Origin: Amphimedon queenslandica
Lineage: Eukaryota; Porifera; Demospongiae; Haplosclerida; Niphatidae
DNA length: 30,240 bases
Reading direction: 5' to 3'
Assembly (NCBI RefSeq): GCF_000090795.2
Contig: NW_003546327.1
Span: 230,308-260,547 of the forward strand
Below are positions 12,001-21,800 of this stretch, in pieces. Position numbers and translations under genes: made by a program. The notes beneath the pieces are model-generated. The model was not told the DNA's origin. It saw only the letters and a program-made list of their open reading frames with translations, and did not search any database. Position 1 is the stretch's first letter. Each line of letters begins with the position of its first letter.

Positions 12001-12952
12001 GTGTAGCATCATTGTTTTCACTAGTCACATCTTGAGATGCTTCTAAATCATAAGTCCATCTGACACTAGTAAGATTCTCAACAAAATTAGGAGGTACAAC
12101 TATGACACAAGATAAATTGAATACATCACCAGCAACAGGAACAGAAGGAATATTGATACTTATATCAACATGATTGATATCAAACCCTATCAAAATACAA
12201 TGTAGATGTGGTAAAATATAAATTAATTCACTTACTTGATACAGATAATGTAACTGCACTGCTATTATCATTTCCTGCTATTATAAAAGGAGTATTAGGA
12301 GTCACACTAACTGAACAATTATAACTAGCACCATTATCAACTTCATCTCTTAAACTATTAATACGTAACACACCAGTGTACTCATTATTAGTTATAACTG
12401 GAGGACTGATAGTAAAATCCCTTCCATTGGTCAGTACAGTGTTATTTCTCCTCCAACTCATAGTAACACTAACACTAGTATCAATATATTGACTGATGTC
12501 AGCTATACACATAATATCAAGAAACTGTCCTTCTGCTAGTTCTCCATCTACTAAATGTGCAGTAACATTATACTCAACAATAACAATAGGAGTTGGTACT
12601 ATTGAAATAATGAATAAATAAAACATGATATGAATTATTCCAATTAACATACATGTAAGTATCACTTGGGCAGATTCTGTTCCGTTAAATTCATAGTATG
12701 TGCCAGATTGAGTAACATTAACAATACATTGATAGTCTCCAGCATCAGATGACCTTAATGAATCAATCATAATCATTGCTGTAGTATCACCAGATCCAGT
12801 AGCACTAGTAATAAGTTCTCCATTTCTTACTATACTGATATTAGCACTAATATTGTATAAGTCATGTACATCAACTGTACAGTTTAGTATTAAACTCTCT
12901 CCCAGTGATCTACCAGTAGTAGTAGTAAATGTAATATCAGGAACAGAAATTG
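5675..12952 (-). CDS. Gene B: Ig/FN3 type I receptor with tyrosine-motif tail (5' end missing)
   Basis: Nineteen exons are visible: 12952-12653, 12598-12236, 12186-11851, 11797-11442, 11355-10987, 10925-10569, 10509-10141, 10057-9701, 8615-8283, 8208-7891, 7823-7524, 7447-7151, 7106-6870, 6816-6724, 6669-6364, 6313-6139, 6083-6018, 5963-5815 and 5739-5675. They encode nine Ig domains, five FN3 domains (one split over two exons), a membrane helix and a roughly 100-residue cytoplasmic tail ending TDTDL at a TAA. About 1714 residues are visible if one frameshift is ignored. All ectodomain joins are phase 1. The signal peptide and any earlier domains would lie beyond the 10-N gap at 12982. The fourth exon has lost one base and is out of frame. 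Gene D (25872-30240) is a close paralogue. A role as a surface recognition receptor signalling through tyrosine phosphorylation is inferred from architecture. Confidence 0.85.
6139..6313 (-). CDS. Gene B exon: Ser/Thr stem and transmembrane helix
   Basis: A short Thr/Ser-rich stem (PSNITGTTTTSSTDST) precedes a hydrophobic helix of about 25 residues (VSVLIIFALVMIIVSIICVI). The stop-transfer charges YKKKWNK follow. The exon enters in phase 1 and leaves in phase 2, the first departure from the 1-1 rule. Confidence 0.9.
6364..6669 (-). CDS. Gene B exon: FN3 domain 5 (membrane-proximal)
   Basis: IVLSWDPVTLEEAKGFFVYS, LAYTVSISVLLLSD and GPAVIV give FN3 strands. Its protein is essentially the same as gene D 26611-26916 over about 85 residues. 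Confidence 0.85.
6724..7106 (-). CDS. Gene B exons: FN3 domain 4, split by an intron
   Basis: Exons 7106-6870 and 6816-6724 (both phase 1-1) together make one FN3 domain: INITWSPPSHSNGEITGF, then YYVSVVTVNRIGEGKSANA. The first exon ends in a patch (SDDVPFVPGKAACSFIF) that differs strongly from gene D although the flanking residues are the same. Confidence 0.85.
7151..7447 (-). CDS. Gene B exon: FN3 domain 3
   Basis: VTFTWTKPATPNGVIIEYSL, VDGFSPYQNYTASVSAST and GAGPVATTGGRTLPD are textbook FN3 strands. Almost identical to gene D 27395-27691. Confidence 0.9.
7524..7823 (-). CDS. Gene B exon: FN3 domain 2
   Basis: VTLTWTEPP, TITDVMPFTGYTCFLAFIN and VGEGPITQCTFETAQD show the Trp, the strand E-F Tyr and the G-strand of FN3. 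The donor is GTAAGA, phase 1. Confidence 0.85.
7891..8208 (-). CDS. Gene B exon: FN3 domain 1
   Basis: PVTNVTATPGTTTAAISF opens the domain, LTGLEEDNTYTYTVDS is the FN3 'L..L.p.t.Y...V' strand, and it ends CLGTTSTAEMIFRTLP. It matches gene D 28197-28505 in layout but is clearly diverged. Confidence 0.8.
8283..8615 (-). CDS. Gene B exon: last Ig domain before the FN3 block
   Basis: FTLTCTATKP, IAWIHNGTI and PSDSGTYKCTASI form a good Ig core. An extra cysteine (TSCPDSDP) precedes strand B. Gene D lacks this exon. Confidence 0.85.
8820..9070. repeat. Dispersed repeat copies inside a gene B intron
   Basis: Two copies carry TTGAGCAACTTTAAAAATTC and the core ACTTTCTACACAACATAAGT, the same family as 4620-5290. 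The host intron (9700-8616) is about 1.1 kb, against about 40-80 nt for most of its neighbours. Confidence 0.8.
9104..9317. mobile_element. Fold-back (MITE-like) element in gene B intron
   Basis: The left end CCTTAAAGTGACTTTTAATT and the inverted right end (CTTAAGGTTACTTTTAAATG on the other strand) are imperfect terminal inverted repeats. Both continue into GGTACTA and a GCGAATTTTGCG-type stretch. No coding capacity. The superfamily cannot be assigned by eye. Confidence 0.6.
9379..9582. mobile_element. Second fold-back (MITE-like) element in gene B intron
   Basis: GTATAGGGGGGTATATTTTC at the left end pairs with GAAAATGTACCCCCTATAC at the right end, and the arms extend to matching TTTCAC/GTGAAA sequence. 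The middle is AT-rich and non-coding. Confidence 0.6.
9701..10057 (-). CDS. Gene B exon: Ig domain (type PPVIVAISKEH)
   Basis: FFIKCDIML, NQWTRDGTN and ANDTGMYTCNVQV form the Ig core. Its counterpart in gene C is 23780-24139. In both genes the next intron is unusually long and full of repeats. Confidence 0.85.
10141..10509 (-). CDS. Gene B exon: Ig domain (second SVGSVEVGQ copy)
   Basis: Same type as 10987-11355. It has a Tyr-to-Cys change in the NRPYS segment (NRPCS), adding an odd cysteine. The donor GTGAGT is in phase 1. Confidence 0.85.
10569..10925 (-). CDS. Gene B exon: Ig domain (type PPPSISIVAD), intact copy
   Basis: YLLTCTATV, SVVWTDPSG and NNDGGTYTCQM make a clean Ig core. This is the intact partner of the frameshifted exon at 11442-11797. 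Confidence 0.85.
10987..11355 (-). CDS. Gene B exon: Ig domain (type SVGSVEVGQ)
   Basis: SLTITCTITTVERL, a Trp-less strand C (PLITFIKTN) and EDAGMYTCMAEF. It is almost identical to 10141-10509 and 28650-29018, and closely related to gene C 24269-24637; all four exons are exactly 369 nt. Confidence 0.85.
11442..11797 (-). pseudogene. Gene B Ig exon with a one-base deletion (frameshifted)
   Basis: The exon is 356 nt; its three intact relatives (10569-10925, 29118-29474 and, with a codon-scale gap, 24725-25072) keep phase 1-1, and 357 nt would be needed here. The loss is at about 11717: the plus strand reads GTAGCTGACAGG where relatives read GTAGCTGTACAGG. It falls at the first Ig cysteine and leads to a TAA a few codons later. 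The rest of the domain (WTDPSGNV, NNDGGTYTCQM) is intact in the other frame, and both splice sites look normal (the donor is GTAAAA). Either this is an assembly or sequencing error, or the exon is dead or skipped; skipping would keep the frame. Confidence 0.8.
11851..12186 (-). CDS. Gene B exon: Ig domain, near-identical to gene D
   Basis: FNLSCVIVVPP, VRWTYDLE and TTDARQYYCQA form the Ig core. From the first residues to the second Cys the protein is the same as gene D 29526-29861; differences appear only near the end (ATILVFGTV against ASITVFGIV). Confidence 0.85.
12236..12598 (-). CDS. Gene B exon: Ig domain
   Basis: FLDIMCIADIS, MSWRRNNTV and VDNGASYNCSVSV define the Ig fold. It is nearly identical to the gene D exon at the right edge (29908-30240). 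Confidence 0.85.
12653..12952 (-). CDS. Gene B first visible exon: Ig domain
   Basis: ISVPDITFT, GRSLGESLILNCTVDV and SSDAGDYQCIVNV give an Ig core; the strand-C Trp is not obvious. It begins in phase 1, so at least one upstream exon is missing. The 5' part matches the exon at the left window edge. Confidence 0.8.
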
Positions 12953-12981
12953 CTGAAAATATATTGTAGTGAATAAAATAA

Positions 12982-12991
12982 NNNNNNNNNN
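12982..12991. other. Assembly gap (10 N)
   Basis: Ten N bases stand just upstream of the first visible exon of gene B. The true gap size is unknown. By comparison with gene A, several kilobases holding the signal peptide and Ig exons could be missing here. Confidence 0.95.
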
Positions 12992-14000
12992 TATTTGAAG
13001 ATGCATGTACAAAGACAAAACTTTAGTTACATTCACAAATAGCTTTAATCATTATATTTAACATAGCAAACATTTGACATTATTGTGAATAAAAAGGAAT
13101 ATGGTGTAACACAACACTATAAACAGTTACAATTGTTATTATAAACAACTACAATTATTATTATAAACTCTGGTACTTTTGTATTTCACAATAAACAAAT
13201 TAACTAAGAAAGGATTTCAATGACACAGTCCAACTCTACATGTACAGTGTATGCATATTTACTGAAATTACTTGTGTGGGTGACATGTTTGCTTTGCTAA
13301 CAGAAAGTTAAAAGACCAACAATCTCTGGTTTATATGTACAAATGTAAACATAATGGACATCATGTAGTACAAAAATAAAATCAACACCGAACATTAAAT
13401 TATGGAATATTGACATTTTAAACACTTGTGAGAAGTGTCATGAAACCTTAGAGACAGCTTCTTCATTTCAACCCTTTAATATTAACATTTTTACTGAAAA
13501 CATAATTTGTAACACGGTAGCATTACTAAGTAGGATTCACTCCATTTCAAAATGGCTGCCACGACTTTTGCAGCCTTGCTATATAATTATTGTATTCTCT
13601 CCCATTCATCCATTTTTCCTTCACCTCTCACCTCATACGAGTTACCTTAGAAGGGAATATCAATTGGTGTTGTTGAATTTAAGCTACACAAACTCACTCA
13701 CTGTTCGTACATGTACCGGTACATGTACATGTACATACATGTATGCATGCATGACATTGTTGACTTATATGGGTGGCATGTTTGACTTGCTATTAGAGAG
13801 TGGCAAGATCAACAATCCCACTACATTATTAATTGTGTATGCATGTACAGTACATGTACATTATGTACACATACATTGTACATCTACAGTAATAACAATA
13901 AAGAAAATTGTTTGTGTAAAATCTACAAGTATCACAATTGCAACTAAAAAACATAATTATTATTAAAAAATCAACACAAACAAGAACATGAAAAATTAAA

Positions 14001-14219
14001 AAAAAACAAGATTGAGTAGGATTCCGAACGACCAACGAAAATACGAAATGAAAATTCTACTCTCGTGACACAAATTCTACTCTACATTGCAAGGCAATCT
14101 CTAATTCTTAAATAATAACATTAAAAGTACAATGTAGAGTAGAATTTGCATCACGAGAGTAGGATTTTTATTTCGTATTTTTGTTGGTTGTTCGGAATCC
14201 TACTCAATCTTGTTTTTTT
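14001..14219. mobile_element. Fold-back element 1 (MITE-like)
   Basis: Arms of about 90 bp (14001-14089 and 14130-14219) are near-perfect reverse complements around a spacer of about 40 bp. The ends read AAAAACAAGATTGAGTAGGA and its inverse. Internal motifs include GAACGACCAACGAAAATACG. No ORF of its own. It would fold into a long hairpin. Confidence 0.8.
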
Positions 14220-14413
14220 AAATTTAGTACATGGTCTCGGGCCAAATTTTACCAAAAATGAAAAGGTGAGAATTTTCAATTTTTATTACATTTTCTGATG
14301 CATATACATGTACTTATGCAGCGTAGAAAGTTTGCGCTGATTCCGGTCAAGATTAAATTTTTTACGAATTTTTAAAGTTTTTAAAAAATTTGCTCAAAAT
14401 CCCTGTACAAAAA

Positions 14414-14843
14414 TTGAAAAAAAAGATTGAGTAGGATTTAGTGTGTCAATTCATCAAAAAGTAATGGAAACAAGGACAAGTAGGATTCCAAATGACCAAT
14501 TATTCCAAACAACAGATTATTCCGAACGACTGACTATACCCATACAAACAAAAATACAAAATGAAAATCCTACTCTCATGACGCGAATTCTACTATACAT
14601 TGTACTTTTGATGTAATTATGTACTATAAGAAAATGCATATCACCTTATAATGTACATGTATAGTAGAATTTATGTCACGAGAGTACTAGGATTTTCATT
14701 TCGTATTTTTGTTTGTATGCATGGGTATAGTCAGTCATTCAGAATAATCAGTCATTTGGAATAATTGGTCATTTGGAATCCTATTGTCTTTGTTTCCATT
14801 ACTTTTTTGACAAATTGACACACTAAATCCTACTCAATTTTTT
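14414..14843. mobile_element. Fold-back element 2 (MITE-like), related to element 1
   Basis: Arms of about 190 bp (roughly 14416-14612 and 14649-14843) are imperfect inverted repeats. Both ends share AAAGATTGAGTAGGATT with element 1, and the inner arm repeats the TTCTACTCTCGTGAC-type block. It is thus a longer member of the same family. Confidence 0.8.
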
Positions 14844-15037
14844 TGTTGATTTTTTATATATAATTTGCTGTTATTAGGTTCAGCCAATCTATAAACAACC
14901 AGTAAAATGTTAGCTGGTTGCTTCAGAACAAAAAGAATTATTAATTATTAATTATAATTTTGTCATGTACATTATAGTCTACCAATATGTACTGTGCATG
15001 TAGAACAAAATTGATTATGATCAAGTAAAATTAATTA

Positions 15038-15885
15038 TCATTGTGGGTATGTAGTTTGAAGGTACAAATCAACCACATCGTATATAGAAGTATACTGCTC
15101 CTGTAAATTTATAAATTAGCTAATACACAACCAGATATGCATGTAGTTTTACCAGTGTAGTGATAGCTCCTGGTTTACTCCTTCTGAGAGCTTTAGTCAC
15201 TTGAAACACATCCACTACACCTTCTGCATTACACTGTTCTAGAGCAATACTCACTGAACAATAGACTCCTGAACGACTCACTGTATCACTACATAATACA
15301 ATAATTATTATTTTTAATATCATTTCCTTTCTTACCTACAATGTACCACTACTGGCCCTTTCTTTCCACTTTTTTGCTTCTCTCTCACTTCATCAATTAT
15401 TTTTAGGATTGTGCTTGGCTCTCTAACAACTCCATCTTGAGGCCAATCTGTCACTTGTAATTGTAATACACTTCTGCTCTCTTTATCAATGGAAACTTTG
15501 AGTTTTCTTTCTATGTAACCGCTTGCATTTGTCTCACTACTAACTTTCACAACAAACTCATCGTATGTCATTGAATCAATCCAATATTGATAGCAGCAAT
15601 CCTACAAAGCTTGTAATAGATTCTTGTTCCTTTATTGAACTAATATTATACTTCTTCTCCACATAGCATGATAATAACAGACACTTTACAATCTACTATC
15701 ATTTTCCAAAAGTCCCTCACAGTGTTCTCCATTGGACTTTGAGCTAAAATGAATGCATTCTTCCCCCTATAACTCTAAGAATGGGTGAGTACAGTACATA
15801 CATACATGATGGTTGGTACTAACATTGAGGTATGATGCATTTATGTAACCATCAGTCTCTTTAAGTGCTACAATAAACTTGTCAG
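15038..15885 (-). CDS. Gene C PTP domain 2 (D2), probably weak or inactive
   Basis: Exons 30-34 follow the KNRSNNYLP start in exon 29: GYINASYLN, FILAQSPM, VRDFWKMIV, then WPQDGVV where WPD is expected (Gln about residue 2442), VHCSDTVSRSGVYC as P-loop, and EQYTSIYDVV at the end. The P-loop keeps Cys-x5-Arg but loses the AGVG turn, and the general acid is Gln. In many RPTPs D2 is regulatory. The last exon (15100-15038) restores the PTP C-terminal helix and a TGA stop; reading through the exon 33 donor would cut that helix off. Confidence 0.85.
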
Positions 15886-18800
15886 CTAAGAGTAAATCAT
15901 GATTATGGTTATTATATTAATTGTCATGCTCTCACGAGGTAAGTAATTATTTGATCTGTTCTTGCTAGCATGAGCTTTGGCAGATTTACAGTCTACATCA
16001 TTAGGATCCGGAGTCAATTGATATAATAAATTATATTGTGCCTCCAATTTTGTACTATTAGTCTTTCGATTATTCTTTTTTAGTCTCTCTACTGCCAGGC
16101 TGTAGTTCTCAATTGGTATCTCGGTCTTTCCACAAATGATTTCCTCTAGCAAAGCATCATGAAGAAACAAATATTGATCCTAGACAGGTATTATGATAAT
16201 TGAAATGTGACTGTATAAAAAATATTGTCCTTACTAGTGACTGAACCATTTTCATTCTCTGTTGTCTGAGTCTATTAACAATACCAGCAATATCTACTAC
16301 TTTCTCTTTTTTAGCTTGTTCCAGGGCTATGTCCACAGCAATGAATACACCAGTACGGCCTACACCAGCACTACAGTGGACCAGAATGGTGCCTTTGGAA
16401 AGAGACCAATTGTTTATGACTCTTCTGTAGAGGGACATGAAGGATGTAGCATAGTCAGGTACTCCTTGATCAGGCCATGAGGTTAATTGATACTGAATCA
16501 GTGTATGACTATCACTAGATTCATCTTGTATCTGTGTAAGCATAAAATGATAATTAACAATTAATTTTCACTTACTGTTATACTAAGTTTGCGGATAAAT
16601 AAATCAGGATAAGTTTGTGTATTTTGTAAGATTACATTGAATGGTCCAAATTCCTTTACTTCAGATGTTGAGTTAGGCCAGTATTGTCTGCATTTGCTTT
16701 TTCCTCCTTCCTTCAGTTTGGTTAACATCACAATAGAGACTGGCCTTTCCTGCCAAATAAGCCGCCAGAAATCAACTAATGTGTCCTTCATTGGGCCTTT
16801 GTACAAGTAAGTATATGAAGCAATATATCAGTTAAGAATCTTTCTAAAATTTACCTTGTGTGGTAATAAACTTCTTACTACTACTGTATCCCTACAGTAA
16901 ATCACAACAAAGTAATTTAGTATAAAAGTTAAAACTCACATCAACAAAATTAGCATTAATATATTCTGTTTGACACTCCAAGTGAGAAAGAGGAGTCAAA
17001 ATTATCCTGTTGTCATCATCTGATGAATAAATTCATTTAATATACATATACATACATGTACATGTACGTACAAACAGTGATGTTTTTCAATCTGTTCAAA
17101 GCTTTATTTTCATTGCTTTTTCCAACATCACATGGCTTTTCTTCATCATAAAGATTCTAAAAATTACATGTACATGTACATGTAATATTCAACAAAACAT
17201 TTTACTTTGAACTGCTCTTCAAATGCATTGCTATCATAACAAGTTGCTATGTGTGCAGCCAGGTCATCCAGTGATATGGGTAGAGTAAGAGGGATTTGTG
17301 GAACAAAGCTGGCAATAGTAACATAGGATATAACACTCTCTAATTCAGTTTCATTAACTAGTGTAGTTGATGCTCGATTTTCTAAATAAACAAAATTTAA
17401 ATATACATGTATTAAATTATAATGTCAGTAACTTTACCTTGAATTTCTGATAAAGAGCCTTTAATATGATGCTTTCTAGGTTTTGATAATTTTCTCCTTT
17501 TGATTGTATACATGATGTGCATAATAATTATAAATGCATTCTATAAACATGTACTTTAATAAAATGGCCACTATCAATAGCACTAAAATTATTATTATGA
17601 ATCCAGAAGCTGCCAATGAAGCTCCAAACGCATTCTCTGCAAAATAGTAATGAGAATTACATGTAATACAATACAAGTAAAAGAACATACCATCAGACTT
17701 AATATTTCCTGCTGCTTTCCCTGGTCCAGATTCTGTAAGGAAATGAATGTTGAAATTACCATGAAAAAAATAATTATTTATACCTGGAGCTTGATGTGGC
17801 AGAGTCTCACTAGTAATAACTGTCCATTTTCCACATCCATTAGTAGTGTATGCACGTACACCAAAAATATAACAGGAAGTGTGCTTCAGACCAGTAATGT
17901 TAGCTAGTGTACTACTACTGGACACATTATACTGATTCAATGATTGATTATAGATGTCATCATCATTTAAAGTTGAACAGTTATCAGACAGATAACCTAT
18001 TTCATATGTGATAATGGGATAGTCTTGTGGAATGAAACTGGGTACACTCCATGAAATAACAGACCATGTAGAGCCCATGATGCTTGATAGTGATCCAACT
18101 GGACCAGGTACTGAATGAAGACAGTTTTAATGGACAAAAATGGTACACAAAATTACTTACTTATTCCAATCTCTACTACAATAGGATCACTGAAGGGACC
18201 TCTTCCAACAGAATTGACAGCAGCTACACTGATGTTATAATCAGTACCAAATACTAGATCATTCAATATGATACATTTCTCAAAACTGGTGAGGTTATAA
18301 TCAATGCTACTGTTACTGATCAACACTGTATAGCTCATAATTAGACCATTGTGTTTAGAGCAATTGGGGTCATTCCAAGTGAGATTATTCATAGGCTTTA
18401 TTAAAGTCAAAGAATCAGGCACACCAGTAGGAACTATGAATAAATAAAATACAAATTTAGACATTATTGAATTTTGTACACACTTGATGACATTGTTTCC
18501 ATTATCATAGAAACAGGGTTAGATCCTCCTAGTACATTACCAGCTATCACAGTGATTGTATAATTCACTCCACTGTGTAGACCTGTTAATGTATAACTGT
18601 ATGTTGTAGTGGACTGATGAGGAATCACTGAGATAGTCCCATTTCCTAATGATAACTCAGGACAAGATGGAATATAGTAGACTGTGTAATATGTTACATA
18701 GTTGCCACTACTGGGAATAGTCCAGCTCAATGTAATATCAGTGGTTGAGACACTTGATACTGAGAGACTAGTTACTGGACTAGGAACTAGAGTGGATTTT

Positions 18801-21800
18801 ATGTGTATAATGACTTATTGCAATAACTTACCATCAAATTTTAATGTAGTAACTGTATTATTGAATGAAGTGATGTTTTCATAAGAGTATACCCTGATGG
18901 TGTACGTACTTCTTGGTGAAAGATCTGTTAGCATAATTTCATGTTCTCTAGTTGATGCTACCTTGCTTCTTACGCCACCAGTATAATTATACTCAATTAC
19001 ATATTGATCATTCATTGATGAATTGGTCCATTTTAATTTAATGCTAGTAGCATTTAATATGAACCCTCTCACATTGCTTGGAGGACTTTTTGGTTCTAAA
19101 ATAAAAATACAAAATATATTAAAGATTAAACCATAACCATACGATGTAATGTCACAGATTGAGTGTAGTTGACTTCTCCAATCATTGCTATACAGGTAAC
19201 ATTAACTGACTTTTCCAGTGGATCAGGATACACAAGTAGTGTGTTTGTGTATGTCAGAGCAACAATTGATGTATAAATTGAAGTTTTCTTTGTCACTCCA
19301 TTGACAAGCCAATACACATCAGTTGATGGATTTATATTTGAAGGTGTGAGACAATCAATACGGGTACTAACTTGAATAATGGAAGAGACTAGCAGAACTA
19401 GAAATTGTATAAAAGTAATTCTACAGGTGAAATAAAGTAGCAAATACTTGGTAAGGTCTGTGCAGTGATTGCACTACTAGCAGGTCCCACTAGTTGCTGA
19501 TAAGCTCTGACTGTGATGCTATAAGTTGTTCCTCCTCTCAGCCCATTCAGTGTGATGCTACTTCCTTTTACTTGTACTATCTGCACAGTGTCAGTGTCAT
19601 TATTGACATAGACTACATATCCATCAGCATCAGACTGATCAAATATCCAATAGAGAATGATGGTGTTGGATGTCTTTGTAGCAACAGTGACAAAAGAGGG
19701 AGCAGATTTTGGAACTGAGGAGAGTTGATTTAAGCACTATAGTCATCATGCACTTAAGTACATACCTCTCACAGTGTGATATTTATTTCTTTCTACATAA
19801 TCATTATTGTCTCCATAATTTAAGTAAAATCTATATTTATGATCCCCATTGCTGTTTGCTTGACTCAGTAGTTCACTAGTGATATTTTCTCCATTCCAAG
19901 TAACAGTAAGAGTATAATCATATGATCCATTACTCTGGTGTAGTAATACTCCATTACCAATGCTACAACTGTATCCAGACTGCCCACTGCAGAGATCAGC
20001 AGTTATTTCAGTACTAGCACCACCAGACTCATAGTACCAAGTAGCACTGTTTAGGAATGAATGGTCTTTATAACCAACTACATTAGCATGTAGTGTGTAT
20101 GTTTGTGGAAGCATTGTTATATCTGAAGGAGTATCAACTGTAATGCTTGCAATCTCAGCCCATCCTACAATAAATATAGAGTATTAATGACAGTGCTGCA
20201 GATACTTACTGAATATATTTGCATAAATAACATTTGTAGCAGAGGCACAATCAGTTGGTAGACAACACTTGTAAAGCCCCTCTTGATTTTCTGATAGTCC
20301 AACAGGAAAATAAAGGCTGACAATTGCATAAGGTGTAGTAACATTAGTACATTGAAAGGGGTAACTGTCATCATCATTGTTACAGTCAACAGGATCATCA
20401 GGATCACCCACTCTAACCCACTGACCAGTACTTAGACTAGAGCTAGGTAGCACACATGATAGTGAGTCAGAAACTGAATTGACTTCATTCTCATTAAAAT
20501 ATGATCCATTCGAATAACAAGTTTCTTTGTATTCCAAGTATATACCTATAGTCCATGTAAATAATTTTACTTTAGTATTAATCAAAAATACCTTTATGCT
20601 GACATAGAAGTTTCATTGTCTCATTAGTAATAACTGTCCATTTTCCATATCCATTATCATTATATGCACGTACACCAAAAATGTAACAAGAAGTATGCTT
20701 CAGACCAGTAATTTTAGCTAGTGTACTACCACTGGACACATTATACTGATTCAATGCTTGATTATTAATGTCATCATCATTTAAAGTTGAACAGTTATCA
20801 GAAAGATAAGCTATCTCATATGTGATAATGGGATAGTCTTGTGGAATGAAACTGGGTACACTCCATGAGATAACAGACCATGTAGAGCCCATGATACTTG
20901 ATAGTGATTCAACTGGACCAGGTACTAAAAATACATGTACATGTACACATAAAAGTTTCTCATGATAAATCTAAAGTTACTTATTCCAATCTCCACTGTA
21001 ATAGAACTAAAGGGACCTCTTCCAACAAAATTGACAGCAGCTACACTGATGTTATACTCAGTACCAAATACTAGATCATTCAATATGGCATGTCTATTAG
21101 TACTGGTCAGGTTATAAGCAATGCTACTGTTACTGATCAACACTGTATAGCTCATGATTTGACCATTGTGTTTAGAGCAATTGGGGTCATTCCAAGTGAG
21201 ATTATTCATAGGCTTTATCAAAGTCAAAGAATCAGGCACACCAGTAGGAACTATAAATAAAATACAAAATTAAAATGTTATCAGAGTTTTTTGTACATAC
21301 TTGATGACATTGTTTCCATTATCATAGAAACAGGGTTAGATCCCCCTAGTACATTACCAGCTCTCACAGTGAATGTATAATTCACTCCACTGTGTAGACC
21401 TGTTAATGTATAACTGAATGTTGTAGTGGACTGATGAGGAGTCACTGAGACTGTCTTATTTCCTGATGATAACTCAAGACAAGATGGAATATAGTAGACT
21501 GTGTAATATGTTACATAGTTGCCACTACTGGGAATAGTCCAACTCAATGTAATATCAGTGGTTGAGACACTTGATACTGAGAGACTAGTTACTGGACTAG
21601 GAACTAGATGTACATGTAGAATAGATTTCATTTGTAATCACTTATTGCAATAACTTACCATCAAATTTTAATGTAGTAACTGTATTATTGAATGAAGTGA
21701 TATTTACATAAGAGTATACCCTGATGGTGTATGTACTTTTTGGTGAAAGATCTGTTAGTGTAATTTCATATTCTCTGGTTGATACTACATTGCTTCTTAC

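Larger units (their letters stand above)
12992..15037. other. Intergenic region between gene B and gene C
   Basis: I found no exon with support. The stretch carries ACATGTAC-type simple sequence (about 13705-13755 and 13838-13870), two fold-back elements, and a reversed copy of the dispersed repeat between them (about 14225-14410). The 3' UTR of gene C must start at 15037; no AATAAA stands out close to the stop. Confidence 0.6.

Noticed and set aside
13568-13966. 132-codon plus-strand open frame in the gene B-C intergenic region
   Set aside because: Composed largely of ACATGT-type simple sequence and Cys/Thr/Tyr runs, with no domain, leader or splice context.
12992-15037. tRNA, rRNA or transposase genes in the intergenic repeat regions
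   Set aside because: No cloverleaf, rRNA-like or transposase-like sequence was seen; the repeats are non-coding inverted or dispersed copies.
15120-15152. Ending gene C by read-through after ITTL (VKLHAYLVVY, stop)
   Set aside because: A GTAAAA donor after ITTL and an exon starting EQYTSIYDVV restore the conserved PTP C-terminal helix, in phase.
17476-17554. Reading the gene C membrane exon through to a stop (tail KYMFIECIYNYY...)
   Set aside because: It would end the protein just after the helix and drop the basic juxtamembrane segment and PTP domains. A 58-nt intron restores KRKLSKPRK in frame with the next exon.
20165-20407. Second minus-strand frame overlapping gene C exon 12
   Set aside because: It runs through splice sites and lacks the Ig cysteines found in the chosen frame.
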